The notes under the pieces were generated by a model. That model was not told the origin of the DNA, ran no database searches, and was given only the letters and a program-made list of their open reading frames with translations. A program made the position numbers and the translations under genes. A stretch of DNA of 64,000 bases from Clostridium sp. AN503 (GTDB lineage Bacteria > Bacillota > Clostridia > Lachnospirales > Lachnospiraceae): contig NZ_JBFDTP010000002.1 in the NCBI RefSeq assembly GCF_040719375.1, positions 2,170,001 to 2,234,000 on the forward strand, written 5' to 3'. The number at the start of each line of letters is the position of its first letter. The first letter of the stretch is position 1. Positions 1 to 8,686 of the stretch are shown here, in pieces.

Positions 1-314
1 TCCTTGACTTCTTTCCGGTTGGAGCAGTACTTGATATCCGCATCATAAAATTCGCTGATCGCCATGGTGGTTGCCACGGTCAGCGGGATTCCCTTATAAG
101 CCGGCCCGAACAGCACATCAAAATCCAGGCCAAACGCATTCTGGATCGCACGGGCATAATACTCGCCCAGGCGGCGCAGCTGGGTGCCGGTGCGGTAAAA
201 ACCGGTGTTCACAAAAAACGGGGTCTTCCTTCCGCTCTTGGTCACGAAATCACCGAATTTCAGCACCTCGCAGTCGATCATAAACTCTATAAATTCTTTC
301 TTGTAATCTTCCAT
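1..314 (-). CDS. pyrE: Orotate phosphoribosyltransferase, N-terminal part (cut by window edge)
   Basis: PyrE joins orotate to PRPP to give OMP, the fifth step of pyrimidine synthesis. About 104 residues are visible, beginning MEDYKKEFIEF; the motif KSGRKTPFFVNTGFYRTG and the later FGPAYKGIPL segment are typical of PyrE substrate-binding regions. The start is an ATG at 312-314, preceded by AAAGGAG. The gene runs off the left edge, so the PRPP loop is not seen. It is the last visible gene of pyrF-pyrK-pyrD-pyrE, 53 nt after pyrD. Confidence 0.9.
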   Translation of the reverse strand, partial: MEDYKKEFIEFMIDCEVLKFGDFVTKSGRKTPFFVNTGFYRTGTQLRRLGEYYARAIQNAFGLDFDVLFGPAYKGIPLTVATTMAISEFYDADIKYCSNRKEVK

Positions 315-367
315 GGTCTTCTCCTTTTATCTTCTATCCCGCGCATGGCGACGCCCTGCACAGCCTC

Positions 368-1273
368 TTATTTCACGCAGCCGATCAGGTCTTTGATATC
401 CGCCACGCCCTGTTTCTCCATAAATGCTTCCATCCCTTCCACAATCTCCACCGTAGCATAGGGATTGTAGAAATTAGCCGTACCTACGGAAACCGCGGTC
501 GCACCTGCCATCATAAACTCCAGCGCATCCTCAGCTGTAGCGATCCCGCCCATGCCGATCACCGGAAGGCTCACCGCATTTGCCACCTGATACACCATGC
601 GCACCGCCACCGGCTTCACTGCCGGGCCGGACATGCCGCCCGTCTTGTTGGCGATCGCAAAGGCCCTGCGGTTGATATCGATCTTCATACCGGTCAGGGT
701 ATTGATCAGGGAGAGCACGTCCGCGCCTCCCGCCTCCGCCGCTTTTGCCATGACTGTGATATCCGTCACGTTGGGACTCAGCTTCATGATGACCGGCTGC
801 TTCGCGTGCTTTTTTACCTCTCTGGTGATGGCCTCCACCGCTTTCGGGTCCTGTCCGAAGGCAATGCCGCCCTCCTTCACATTGGGGCAGGAGATATTGA
901 TCTCTAAAAGATCCACCGGCTCATCCCCCAGGCGCTCCACCACCTCGATATAGTCCTCCGTGGTCCTGCCGCAGACATTGACGATGATCTTCGTATCATA
1001 CTGTTTTAAAAACGGGATATCCCTCTTTACAAATACATCGATCCCAGGGTTCTGCAGGCCGATCGCGTTTAACATCCCGCCGTAGACCTCCGCAATGCGG
1101 GGCGTCGGGTTGCCCGGCCACGGCACATTGGCGACGCCCTTTGTCACCACCGCGCCCAGACGGTTTAAATCTACAAACTCACTGTACTCTGCGCCGCTTC
1201 CAAAGGTACCGGAAGCAGTCATCACCGGATTTTTAAGCTCCACACCTGCCAGATTTACTTTTGTATTTATCAC
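368..1273 (-). CDS. pyrD: Dihydroorotate dehydrogenase B, catalytic subunit
   Basis: Class 1B dihydroorotate dehydrogenase, an FMN enzyme that oxidises dihydroorotate to orotate and passes electrons to PyrK and then NAD. About 301 residues. Visible motifs are TASGTFGSG near the N-terminus, NISCPNVKEGG, and the phosphate-binding glycines of the FMN site (GMGGIATAEDALEF). The reading frame stays open upstream, but the start is taken as the GTG at 1271-1273. It has GGAGGT six nt upstream and overlaps the pyrK stop by four nt (GTGA), a normal coupling arrangement for these two subunits. Confidence 0.93.
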   Translation of the reverse strand: MINTKVNLAGVELKNPVMTASGTFGSGAEYSEFVDLNRLGAVVTKGVANVPWPGNPTPRIAEVYGGMLNAIGLQNPGIDVFVKRDIPFLKQYDTKIIVNVCGRTTEDYIEVVERLGDEPVDLLEINISCPNVKEGGIAFGQDPKAVEAITREVKKHAKQPVIMKLSPNVTDITVMAKAAEAGGADVLSLINTLTGMKIDINRRAFAIANKTGGMSGPAVKPVAVRMVYQVANAVSLPVIGMGGIATAEDALEFMMAGATAVSVGTANFYNPYATVEIVEGMEAFMEKQGVADIKDLIGCVK

Positions 1274-2034
1274 AGCTCCACCTCCTGTGCCAGGAATACC
1301 GGGCCATCCTTGCAGATCCGCTTGTTGTGCACGTGGGAATGGTCGTCCACTTCTTTGGACTGGCATACGCAGGCCAGGCATGCCCCGATCCCGCAGGCCA
1401 TCTTCTCCTCCAGGGATAGCCAGCACTCAATCCCCTGCTCCTTAGCGTAAGCCTTCAGCGCCCGCAGCATCGGAGTGGGGCCGCAGGCATAGATCACATC
1501 CGCCTGGAGCCCGTTCGCCCGGATGGCATCGATCACATTGCCCTTTGTCCCGGCGCTTCCGTCCTCGGTCGCCACATAGACGGAGCCGTACGGCTCAAAT
1601 TCCTCATTCAAAAACAGAACGTCCCGGTAGCCCAGCACCATCTGCTTTTCACAGTTCAAAGACTTTGCAAGCTCCAGCATCGGCGGAATCCCGATCCCGC
1701 CTCCGATCAGGAACGCCTTTTTGTCCTTCAGCGTGAATCCGTTGCCCAGAGGCCCCATCACCGTGATATCATCTCCTGCCTGATACCCGGAAAACTCGTC
1801 CGTCCCGGCGCCCACCACGCGGTACACGATCCGCAGCCTGCCCTCTGCCCGGTCCACCTCACAGAGGCTGATGGGACGCGGGAGCAGTTTGGAAGCGTCC
1901 TTTGTGTAGACTGAGATAAACTGCCCCGGCTTCGCTGCCGCGGCGATCTCCTCCGCCTGGATCCACATGCTGAATATATCATCGGTCAGTTTTTCCTGGC
2001 TGACCACCTTCGCTGTCAGTTTTGTCTTCTCCAT
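1270..2034 (-). CDS. pyrK: Dihydroorotate dehydrogenase B, electron-transfer subunit
   Basis: PyrK carries FAD and a 2Fe-2S cluster and links PyrD to NAD+. The 254 residues show a ferredoxin-reductase FAD motif (RPISLCEV), a nucleotide-binding GGGIGIPPML stretch, and a C-terminal cysteine cluster (CGIGACLACVC, then a further Cys in KRICKDGPVF) for the 2Fe-2S centre. An AGGAGG site precedes the ATG. It lies 12 nt after pyrF and overlaps pyrD by four nt. Confidence 0.94.
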   Translation of the reverse strand: MEKTKLTAKVVSQEKLTDDIFSMWIQAEEIAAAAKPGQFISVYTKDASKLLPRPISLCEVDRAEGRLRIVYRVVGAGTDEFSGYQAGDDITVMGPLGNGFTLKDKKAFLIGGGIGIPPMLELAKSLNCEKQMVLGYRDVLFLNEEFEPYGSVYVATEDGSAGTKGNVIDAIRANGLQADVIYACGPTPMLRALKAYAKEQGIECWLSLEEKMACGIGACLACVCQSKEVDDHSHVHNKRICKDGPVFLAQEVEL

Positions 2035-2046
2035 GAGTCCTCCTGA

Positions 2047-2964
2047 TCACAGTACGCTGTTAATATCAGCAACCATATCCATCACTGCCTGTCTGGACGC
2101 CTCTGCAAAATGCTCCGGGCCAAATTTGGCATATTTCTCCTGCTTATAAGCTGCGATGATGCCGCGGGAAGAATTGACCACCGCCCCAAGCCCATCCTCA
2201 TTAAAGCACGCCTTTAAATCCTTCGCCGTGCCGCCCTGCGCGCCGTAGCCTGGCACCAGGAAGTAGGTTCTCGGCATCAGCTTTCTTAAGATCGCACTCA
2301 TCTCCGGGTAGGTGGCTCCCACCACTGCGCCCACGTTGCTGTATGCGCCGTCCATGCAGTCCGCGCCCCACTCCACTACCTTTTCAGCAACCAGCTCATA
2401 TACCGGCCTGCCGTCCACCAGCTGGTCCTGGAATTCCCCGCTGGACGGATTGGAGGTCTTCACAAGGACAAACAAGCCCTTATCATCAGACTTACACACA
2501 TCTACAAACGGTTTTACCCCGTCGGTTCCCAGATACGGGTTTACAGTCAGGAAATCCGTATTGAACGCGGTGCAGACAGCGCTTCCCACTTTGACTTTGC
2601 CCAGATGGGCGGTGGCATAGGCCGCGGAGGTGGAACCGATATCGCCGCGCTTGGCGTCGCCGATGACTAAGAGTCCCTTCTCCTGACAGTAGCGCACTGT
2701 CTTCTCATAGGCCTTCAGGCCCTCGATGCCGAACTGCTCATACATGGCGATCTGCGGCTTCACAGAAGGAATCAGATCAAAGGTATGATCCACGATCTCC
2801 TTATTAAAATTCCAGATCGCATCGGCAGCGCCTTCTAACGTCTCGCCAAACTCCTGGAACGACTTTTTTAAGATATGCTCCGGAATATAGCCGAGCATTG
2901 GGTCAAGCCCTACGCAGACCGGCGCTTTCGTCTTCTGAATCTTCTCAATCAACTGATGAATCAT
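2047..2964 (-). CDS. pyrF: Orotidine-5'-phosphate decarboxylase, type 2
   Basis: Decarboxylates OMP to UMP, the last step of de novo pyrimidine synthesis. At 305 residues it belongs to the longer type 2 family; the catalytic Lys/Asp region is seen as GDAKRGDIGSTSAAYA, with a late VPGYGAQGG phosphate-binding segment. The frame is open five codons further upstream, but the ATG at 2964 has AAGGAGG at ideal spacing. First gene of the pyrF-K-D-E operon. No PyrR-type leader was recognised upstream. Confidence 0.93.
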   Translation of the reverse strand: MIHQLIEKIQKTKAPVCVGLDPMLGYIPEHILKKSFQEFGETLEGAADAIWNFNKEIVDHTFDLIPSVKPQIAMYEQFGIEGLKAYEKTVRYCQEKGLLVIGDAKRGDIGSTSAAYATAHLGKVKVGSAVCTAFNTDFLTVNPYLGTDGVKPFVDVCKSDDKGLFVLVKTSNPSSGEFQDQLVDGRPVYELVAEKVVEWGADCMDGAYSNVGAVVGATYPEMSAILRKLMPRTYFLVPGYGAQGGTAKDLKACFNEDGLGAVVNSSRGIIAAYKQEKYAKFGPEHFAEASRQAVMDMVADINSVL

Positions 2965-3064
2965 GATATCCTCCTTCATGTATATGGAATTATTTTACTG
3001 ATTTTCCTATAGTCTTACCTATTTTATCATATCCATAGGGCGCTTTCAAGCAGAAAGGACTTGA

Positions 3065-3205
3065 GTTTCCGCATTTTGCGGCGGCGGACCGGCGGCAGAC
3101 CTGATGGGTTTTTGTTCCGGTTTCGGCCATAAGAAGCTGTTGGCCTGCAAAGTCGCAAAAACCCATCAGGTCTGCCGCCGGTCCGCCGCCGCAAAATGCG
3201 GAAAC
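3065..3205. repeat. Perfect 50-bp inverted repeat with 41-nt spacer
   Basis: Bases 3065-3114 and 3156-3205 are exact reverse complements over all 50 positions; pairing stops abruptly at both ends. The spacer (3115-3155) holds a smaller GGCCA/TGGCC hairpin. The arms are GC-rich in the middle (GCGGCGGACCGGCGGCAG) and end in a T-run, so the transcript would form a very stable hairpin 37 nt downstream of lrgB and could terminate lrgAB. No direct target duplication is visible, and there is no gene inside. It may be a terminator or a palindromic (REP or MITE-like) element. Confidence 0.9.
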
Positions 3206-3241
3206 GGCTACGGTAACTCCTGGCCAGGGACAAAAGCTTAT

Positions 3242-3931
3242 TTAAATTAGGCCGGAGACCAGGGGGACGATGATTACGGTCAGGAGGCCGGCTACTGCGA
3301 TTGAGAGGCTGCTCATGGCTCCTTCTACTTCGCCCAGCTCCAGGGCTTTGGCTGTTCCGATGGCGTGGGCGGAGGTGCCGAGGGCCAGGCCGCGGGCGAT
3401 CGGCTCGCGGATGCGGGCGAGCTTAAATATGGTCTCTGCGGCAATGTTGCCGAAGATTCCGGTGATCATGATGCAGACTACGGTGATCGTCACGATCCCG
3501 CCTGCCTCCTCGCTGACTCCCATGGCGATGGCTGTGGTGATGGACTTGGGCAGCATGGTCACGTAATGGATATGCTCCAGGCGGAAGAAGAGACACATCG
3601 CGAAGATGCTGGCGGCGCTGGCGGCTACTCCGGACAGGATCGCAACGGCGACCGCCACAAAATTCTTCTTCAGCAGCTCCAACTGCTTGTACAGTGGTAT
3701 GGCAAGGCAGACCGTGGACGGGGTCAGCAGATAACTGATGTATTTGGCGCTGTAATTGTAGGTCTGGTAATCAATCTTGAATATGACGAGGCAGGCGATC
3801 ACCAGGACCACGGCGACCAGCAAAGGGTTCAGGATCGCCCAGCCCAGCTTTTTCTTGAGCCGCACACCGATCAGATAGGCGAGAAGGCTGAGTACAAATC
3901 CGAAATATAGGGATTCCTGTAATATGCTCAT
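3242..3931 (-). CDS. lrgB: LrgB/CidB family membrane protein
   Basis: A 229-residue multi-spanning membrane protein matching the LrgB/YohK family, which acts with LrgA/CidA in control of murein hydrolase activity and is linked to pyruvate or glycolate export in some species. Family segments seen include YLLTPSTVCLAIPLYKQ, the LPKSITTAIAMGVSEEAGG segment and the late GTSAHAIGTAKALE. It starts inside the lrgA stop (ATGA overlap), so the two are translationally coupled. Confidence 0.9.
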   Translation of the reverse strand: MSILQESLYFGFVLSLLAYLIGVRLKKKLGWAILNPLLVAVVLVIACLVIFKIDYQTYNYSAKYISYLLTPSTVCLAIPLYKQLELLKKNFVAVAVAILSGVAASAASIFAMCLFFRLEHIHYVTMLPKSITTAIAMGVSEEAGGIVTITVVCIMITGIFGNIAAETIFKLARIREPIARGLALGTSAHAIGTAKALELGEVEGAMSSLSIAVAGLLTVIIVPLVSGLI

Positions 3932-4332
3932 GACCTGTGTCCTCCTTCTGTCTGGTCTTCTTCCTGGCCCTGTGGCCTGCTTTTCTTTCTGGTGAGGCGG
4001 AGCATCGCCTCTGTGACTTTGCCGGTTACCACCATGACTGCGATGGTGGACAAAATGCTGATGACCACGATCGGCACCAGGATCACCTTGATGGCATCGT
4101 AGCTCTCGATCAGCCCTGCGGACGCCGGGATGAACAGGATCGGCATGATATCCAGAAGGAAATTTCCCGTGGCCTCAATATCCGCCAGCTTCAGGATGCC
4201 GCTGCACAGAAGCAGCAACAGCAAAAACAGACCATACACCCCGGCCGGGACCGGCAGGGGCAGAAGCAGGTTTAAAAGCTCCCCCGCCAGAGTGATCCCA
4301 AAGATAATCACACATTCTCTCACGTATTTCAT
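3928..4332 (-). CDS. lrgA: LrgA/CidA family holin-like protein
   Basis: A 134-residue protein with four predicted membrane segments, matching the CidA/LrgA holin-like family (N-terminal LLLPLPVPAGVYGLFLLLL, then PILFIPASAGLIESYD). The C-terminus is charged. It is the first gene of lrgAB, has its own promoter upstream and overlaps lrgB by four nt. No LytSR pair lies beside it; the nearest LytTR regulator in the window (32730) is far away. Confidence 0.9.
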   Translation of the reverse strand: MKYVRECVIIFGITLAGELLNLLLPLPVPAGVYGLFLLLLLLCSGILKLADIEATGNFLLDIMPILFIPASAGLIESYDAIKVILVPIVVISILSTIAVMVVTGKVTEAMLRLTRKKSRPQGQEEDQTEGGHRS

Positions 4333-4356
4333 AATCGCACACTCCTTTAGTCTGGT

Positions 4357-4385
4357 ATTCTACCACTGCCTTTTTGAAATAACAA
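4357..4385 (-). promoter_or_regulatory. Predicted lrgAB promoter
   Basis: On the minus strand TTGTTA (4380-4385), a 17-nt spacer and TAGAAT (4357-4362) lie about 25 nt before the lrgA start. Confidence 0.55.
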
Positions 4386-4394
4386 TCCTGTTTC

Positions 4395-4423
4395 TTGTAT
4401 TCTTTATGTTTTTTCGGTATACT
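4395..4423 (+). promoter_or_regulatory. Predicted promoter of the GNAT gene
   Basis: TTGTAT (4395-4400), a 17-nt spacer and TATACT (4418-4423), about 80 nt before the GNAT start. It is back to back with the lrgAB promoter. Confidence 0.5.
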
Positions 4424-4505
4424 TGTTTCCAGACAGCGCCCGGTATGGGAAAATCCTCCGGTGATGTTCATTTTCTTACAGCTTTGCGCAGAAAGGACCG
4501 CACCC

Positions 4506-5444
4506 ATGCAGAATGACTACGACAATATTTCCATTGTGGAAACACAGAACCTCTCCGAAAAACAGCGGCAGGATATCCGGCTGTTGGTGGAGCTATGCTG
4601 CCGTCACGACAACATCCGGCTTTCCTATCCGGCAGACGGAGAATCTGAGGAGGACAAGAGTGAGGAAAACAGCGGCGGGACAATGCACTTTTCCGGTCCC
4701 CGCCACTGGCTGTACTATGGCCGGGACGGGGTGCTTAAAAGCGCCCTGGCTCTTGTTTATTACCAGGATTCCCTTGTGGAGTGTTCTGCATTCACCCACC
4801 CGGATTTTAGGCGGCAGGGACTGTTTTCCCGGCTGCTGGGATGTGCTGTGGACAGGTTGGATACGACAGATACGGTGGATATGACGGATAGGCTGGATAC
4901 GGCAGATACGGCAGATACGGCGGAGGCGATGGATTGCGGCGGAGACTGCGATATCCTGTTTACGGTGTCCGGCCACTGCCCGGATACTGCCGCTGCTTTG
5001 CAGGCCCTGGATGCCGAACTGGCTTCTGAGGAATACCAGATGGAGCTGGAGCTTACGGAAGGGAGGTGCGGGGATATGATCCTGGCAGCTGCACCTCCCT
5101 GTCTCCTGCGCAAAGCCTGTCCTGACCCTGATCTGGACGGTTCCGCCGACACCGTCTGGGAGCTCATCCATATGGCTGACGACGGCAGCGCGGTCCTTCT
5201 CGGCTCCTGCCGGACCTTTATGGTATCTGATGCCTGCGTCTGCCTCCATCATGTGGAGATCCTGCCCCAGTACAGAGGGCAGGGCTTTGGATATGCACTG
5301 ATCCGCTGCCTGCTTCCCCTGCTCTGTAAAGAAGGGTTCCGCCGCGTGATCCTCCAGGTCTCCGGCAGCAACAAAGCGGCGCTTGCCCTCTACAAAAAGA
5401 CAGGGTTCCGCATCACCGAAACCCTGTCCTTATATCTCTATTAA
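4506..5444 (+). CDS. Double GNAT-domain N-acetyltransferase
   Basis: A 312-residue protein with two GNAT-like halves. The first has HPDFRRQGLFSRLL, a motif A for acetyl-CoA; the second, at the C-terminus, has PQYRGQGFGYALIR followed by NKAALALYKKTGF, the classic end of the fold. The substrate is unknown. Between the halves (about residues 115-140) is an Asp/Thr-rich low-complexity insert made of imperfect DTAD-type repeats. The frame is open 37 codons upstream, but the ATG at 4506 follows AAAGGA and removes an implausible leader. Confidence 0.8.
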   Translation: MQNDYDNISIVETQNLSEKQRQDIRLLVELCCRHDNIRLSYPADGESEEDKSEENSGGTMHFSGPRHWLYYGRDGVLKSALALVYYQDSLVECSAFTHPDFRRQGLFSRLLGCAVDRLDTTDTVDMTDRLDTADTADTAEAMDCGGDCDILFTVSGHCPDTAAALQALDAELASEEYQMELELTEGRCGDMILAAAPPCLLRKACPDPDLDGSADTVWELIHMADDGSAVLLGSCRTFMVSDACVCLHHVEILPQYRGQGFGYALIRCLLPLLCKEGFRRVILQVSGSNKAALALYKKTGFRITETLSLYLY

Positions 5445-5488
5445 ACCGCCCGGCGCCTGGTCCGGGCGCTGCCGAAGGATCGCCGTGC

Positions 5489-6325
5489 TTACAGCGCCAG
5501 CACCTTCTCTGCCGCTTCGTCCATCCAGCTCTCATCCAGATACTCGATGCTGCCGTTGTCAACATGCTCTGCGATCTTCGGATCGATCGGAAGCTTCGCC
5601 AGCACCGGAAGATCGAACTCTTTCGCGATCTCATCGATATGGCTTTCTCCAAATACTGCTATCTTCCTGCCGCAGTCCGGGCACTCCAGGTAGCTCATAT
5701 TCTCCACCAGGCCAATGATCGGGATGTTCATCTTCTTCGCCATGTTGACCGCCTTCGCCACGATCATGGAAACCAGCTCCTGCGGGGAGGTCACAATGAT
5801 GATCCCGTTGACCGGAAGGGACTGGAATACGGTCAGCGGAACGTCGCCGGTTCCCGGAGGCATGTCCACAAACATATAATCCACGTCATTCCACAATGCT
5901 TCCTGCCAGAACTGCTTGACTGCGCCTGCAATGACAGGGCCTCTCCAGATCACCGGGTCTGTGTCCCGGTCCAAAAGCAGGTTGGCTGACATGATCTCAA
6001 TCCCGGTCGCCGTAGTGGCCGGTACCATAAGCCCGTCGGGAGTCATGCTGACGCCGTCCGTGCCCAGGCCAAACGCCTTCGGGATCGACGGCCCCGTGAT
6101 ATCGGCGTCCAGGATCGCCGTATGTTTTCCTTTACTGTTCATCTTGACTGCCATAAGTGCAGTCACCAGGGACTTGCCTACGCCGCCCTTGCCGCTGACA
6201 ACGCCTATGACCTTTTTAACATTGCTCTGCGGGTTTAACGGCTCTAAAAAGCTGGTCTGCTCCTGAGTACGGCTGCTGCAGCTTTCACCGCAGGAGCTGC
6301 AATTATGTGTACAACTTTCGCTCAT
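5489..6325 (-). CDS. Mrp/Nbp35 family iron-sulfur carrier ATPase
   Basis: A 278-residue P-loop ATPase of the Mrp/NBP35/ApbC family, thought to assemble and hand over Fe-S clusters. The N-terminus has a cysteine cluster (CTHNCSSCGESC), followed by the deviant Walker A GKGGVGKS. A CxxC pair (LECPDCG) in the C-terminal half is the bridging cluster ligand. The open frame extends upstream to 6517, but the ATG at 6325 has GGAGGT seven nt before it and places the Cys motif at the true N-terminus. Divergent from relQ. Confidence 0.9.
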   Translation of the reverse strand: MSESCTHNCSSCGESCSSRTQEQTSFLEPLNPQSNVKKVIGVVSGKGGVGKSLVTALMAVKMNSKGKHTAILDADITGPSIPKAFGLGTDGVSMTPDGLMVPATTATGIEIMSANLLLDRDTDPVIWRGPVIAGAVKQFWQEALWNDVDYMFVDMPPGTGDVPLTVFQSLPVNGIIIVTSPQELVSMIVAKAVNMAKKMNIPIIGLVENMSYLECPDCGRKIAVFGESHIDEIAKEFDLPVLAKLPIDPKIAEHVDNGSIEYLDESWMDEAAEKVLAL

Positions 6326-6459
6326 TTGAAATACCTCCAATTCTTTCGCTGCCCCAAAGATTCTGCCGGACAGCCCTAAGAAAAAGGATACCACAGTTTC
6401 AAAAAAAGATAAAGCCCAAAAGTCAAACAATTGTTTCTGAAAATTTAAGGAATTGCGCC

Positions 6460-6487
6460 TTGTCTGGACATGAAAATCTGTTATAAT
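6460..6487 (+). promoter_or_regulatory. Predicted relQ promoter
   Basis: TTGTCT (6460-6465), a 16-nt spacer and a consensus TATAAT (6482-6487), 29 nt before the relQ ATG. Confidence 0.6.
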
Positions 6488-6516
6488 GATATTAGAATAT
6501 TGTAAGAGGTGTACCA

Positions 6517-7227
6517 ATGAATATAAACATAAATCCCAACAGTGAATTAGTACAGTCTGCAGTCAACGTACCAAATTTGGTACCTGTTCCAGAAGCCTTA
6601 GTCAGCCAGGCACGGGAATTCCAGACCGCCATGATGATGTATACCTGCGCGATCCGCGAGGTGAAGACCAAGCTGGAGGTGTTAAACGACGAGCTTTCCG
6701 TCCGGAACCAGCGAAACCCCATTGAGATGATCAAGTCCCGGGTGAAAAAACCGATCAGCATTGTGGAGAAGTTGACCCGCCGCGGTCTTCCGGTATCCCT
6801 TGAATCCATGGTGGATAATCTGGACGATGTGGCCGGTATCCGGGTCATCTGCTCTTTTGTGGATGATATCTATGCGGTCGCCAATATGCTGGTCAGTCAG
6901 GACGACATCACCGTGGTCGCTATCAAGGATTATATCAAACACCCCAAGCCAAACGGCTACCGAAGCTATCATCTGATCATTGAGGTTCCGGTCTTTTTTT
7001 CTGAAGAGAAAAAGAACATGCGGGTGGAGGTCCAGATCCGCACCATCGCCATGGACTTCTGGGCCAGTCTGGATCATCAGCTCAAGTACAAAAAAGACAT
7101 GGGCGACGCCGCCGATCTCATCAGCGAAGAGCTGCGCCAGTGCGCAGAGGTGATCGCAGAGACGGACCAGCGGATGTTACAGATCCGCAAGAATATTGAA
7201 TCTCAGGGCGGCACCGTTGCAAAGTAA
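6517..7227 (+). CDS. relQ: Small alarmone synthetase (RelQ/YjbM-type GTP pyrophosphokinase)
   Basis: A 236-residue RelA/SpoT synthetase domain without hydrolase or C-terminal regulatory domains, the size of small alarmone synthetases that make (p)ppGpp. Motifs seen are DDVAGIRVIC, the substrate segment KHPKPNGYRSYH, EVQIRTIAMDFWASLDHQLKYK, and the C-terminal helical tail that supports tetramers in RelQ. AGAGGTG precedes the ATG. A bidirectional-looking hairpin follows. Confidence 0.92.
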   Translation: MNININPNSELVQSAVNVPNLVPVPEALVSQAREFQTAMMMYTCAIREVKTKLEVLNDELSVRNQRNPIEMIKSRVKKPISIVEKLTRRGLPVSLESMVDNLDDVAGIRVICSFVDDIYAVANMLVSQDDITVVAIKDYIKHPKPNGYRSYHLIIEVPVFFSEEKKNMRVEVQIRTIAMDFWASLDHQLKYKKDMGDAADLISEELRQCAEVIAETDQRMLQIRKNIESQGGTVAK

Positions 7228-7285
7228 ACTGCTCCCGGGAAGCCGTTTGTAAACCTGATACAGATCAAACAAACGCCGATTGCAC

Positions 7286-7322
7286 AAAGGCCAGAACCGC
7301 GATCCATGGTTCTGGCCTTTCT
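7286..7322 (+). terminator. Hairpin terminator after relQ
   Basis: A 13-bp stem AAAGGCCAGAACC (7286-7298) with its complement at 7308-7320, nine-nt loop. It sits between relQ and the convergent kinase gene and may serve both. Confidence 0.7.
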
Positions 7323-7355
7323 ATGTACAAAAACCCTTCTTCTAAGACAACGCTG

Positions 7356-8645
7356 TCAGGAACCGGAGCCGGAACCATCCGTCTTCCGCTTCATAATCAA
7401 GCACTGCTCCGCTTTTCTCCGCATAGGCGGTAATACTCTGTGTCCCGTAGCCATGTCCCTCCTGCTGCGCAACCGGATATCCACGTTCGTCAAAGTGTAC
7501 CTCACCGCAGTAGGTATTGCCGATCTCAAGAAAAGCTGCTGCCCTTTCACTCCTCCAGTGATCTTTATCTCACGCACGGAACCGGGATCCATAGCGCAGC
7601 AGGCGTGATACGCATTTTCCACGGCATTGGACAGCAGGACAGCCAATTCTGAAATATCTCCCAGTTCTGCCGGCAGATGCAGCCCTGCTTTAAATGCAAT
7701 CCCCTCCGTTTCTGCACAGTCCGCATAATACGAAAGAACAGCGTCAATAAGGCTGTGACCGGTATACTGACACAGCATATGGCCAGTCCCCGGGTTCTGA
7801 ATATATTTTGACGCGGAAGCGAGCGCTTCTCTCATCCCGTCCAAGTCTCCATTTTCCAGACATACGGTCTGTATGTGGACATAGTGGCGCAGGTCATGCC
7901 GGATGATATGGAGCTGGTCGCTCATGGTCTTCATGGTCTCTGCATGCTTTTTAAGGGACGAGAGATGCACCTGCATCACTGCTGCCTCTGACTGCATCTG
8001 ATACTGCCGGTGCAGGCTGCGCAGCGTAAAATAGAAAAACACATAAACACTGACCGCGTAAAAACACAGGGCAAGCACCACCGGACGGAACGCAGTATTT
8101 TCATACACCGGCCCCTGCATCTGTACCACGTAAAAAAAGGTCACGCACATCACCAGCGGCACAATCATCATCCACAGCCATTTTTCACGCTGTACTCCCC
8201 GCTGGACCTCCAGCAGCGGCCGACGGAAAAAGAACAGCAGAAAAAAGGCAATCACAAGGAAGGACGCCACCTTCACCAGAACATGGGCAAGCCCTGCCTC
8301 CGGGACGATCGTGCCGCAGACCGCATCGCTGATCAGCGCAAAGATCCAGGCGGTGGTACCTGTAGACAGCAGATGGATCACCGGTTTTTTTGAAATAAAA
8401 ATATTGACCACGATAATGGAAAGCGTTTCAAAGACAGCAAAGTAAAGCTTTGTGGTCTTATTGACGCCGCAGACTGCAAACCAGGCAAGACCCACTGCCG
8501 TCAAAAATATGATAAAAACAGATATCAGGGTCCGCATGGTCCTGGCCGGAAACCGCCACTCAAAGGTAAGGATCGCCACAAAAAGAAAGCAGAGGGGGAT
8601 CGTGATGACAGAGCTGACAGCGCTGTAAAAGTCAACTGTGAACAT
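7356..8645 (-). CDS. GHKL (AgrC-like) sensor histidine kinase, 3' end frameshifted
   Basis: A membrane sensor kinase with six predicted N-terminal membrane segments (about residues 1-215), a coiled linker, the phospho-acceptor region HIIRHDLRHYVH and an N-box (LLSNAVENAYHAC). As read, the frame ends in an unrelated basic tail. Shifting one base at the AAAA run 7531-7534 restores a family-typical end (GHGYGTQSI G-box, then DGWFRLRFL) stopping at 7342. So the gene carries a one-base loss, either a real mutation or a sequence error. No response regulator is adjacent; folT lies 41 nt upstream. Confidence 0.8.
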   Translation of the reverse strand: MFTVDFYSAVSSVITIPLCFLFVAILTFEWRFPARTMRTLISVFIIFLTAVGLAWFAVCGVNKTTKLYFAVFETLSIIVVNIFISKKPVIHLLSTGTTAWIFALISDAVCGTIVPEAGLAHVLVKVASFLVIAFFLLFFFRRPLLEVQRGVQREKWLWMMIVPLVMCVTFFYVVQMQGPVYENTAFRPVVLALCFYAVSVYVFFYFTLRSLHRQYQMQSEAAVMQVHLSSLKKHAETMKTMSDQLHIIRHDLRHYVHIQTVCLENGDLDGMREALASASKYIQNPGTGHMLCQYTGHSLIDAVLSYYADCAETEGIAFKAGLHLPAELGDISELAVLLSNAVENAYHACCAMDPGSVREIKITGGVKGQQLFLRSAIPTAVRYTLTNVDIRLRSRRDMATGHRVLPPMRRKAEQCLIMKRKTDGSGSGS

Positions 8646-8686
8646 GGCAGGATCCTCCCTTTGCTTTCTTGTGATTTATCCTATTG

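Noticed and set aside
3027..3233. Open frame of 68 codons over the inverted repeat
   Set aside because: The frame is caused by the GC-rich repeat arms; no ribosome site and no homology pattern.
7356..8645. Programmed -1 frameshifting in the kinase gene
   Set aside because: The run lacks a heptamer slippery site and a downstream structure; a single-base loss in a homopolymer is simpler.
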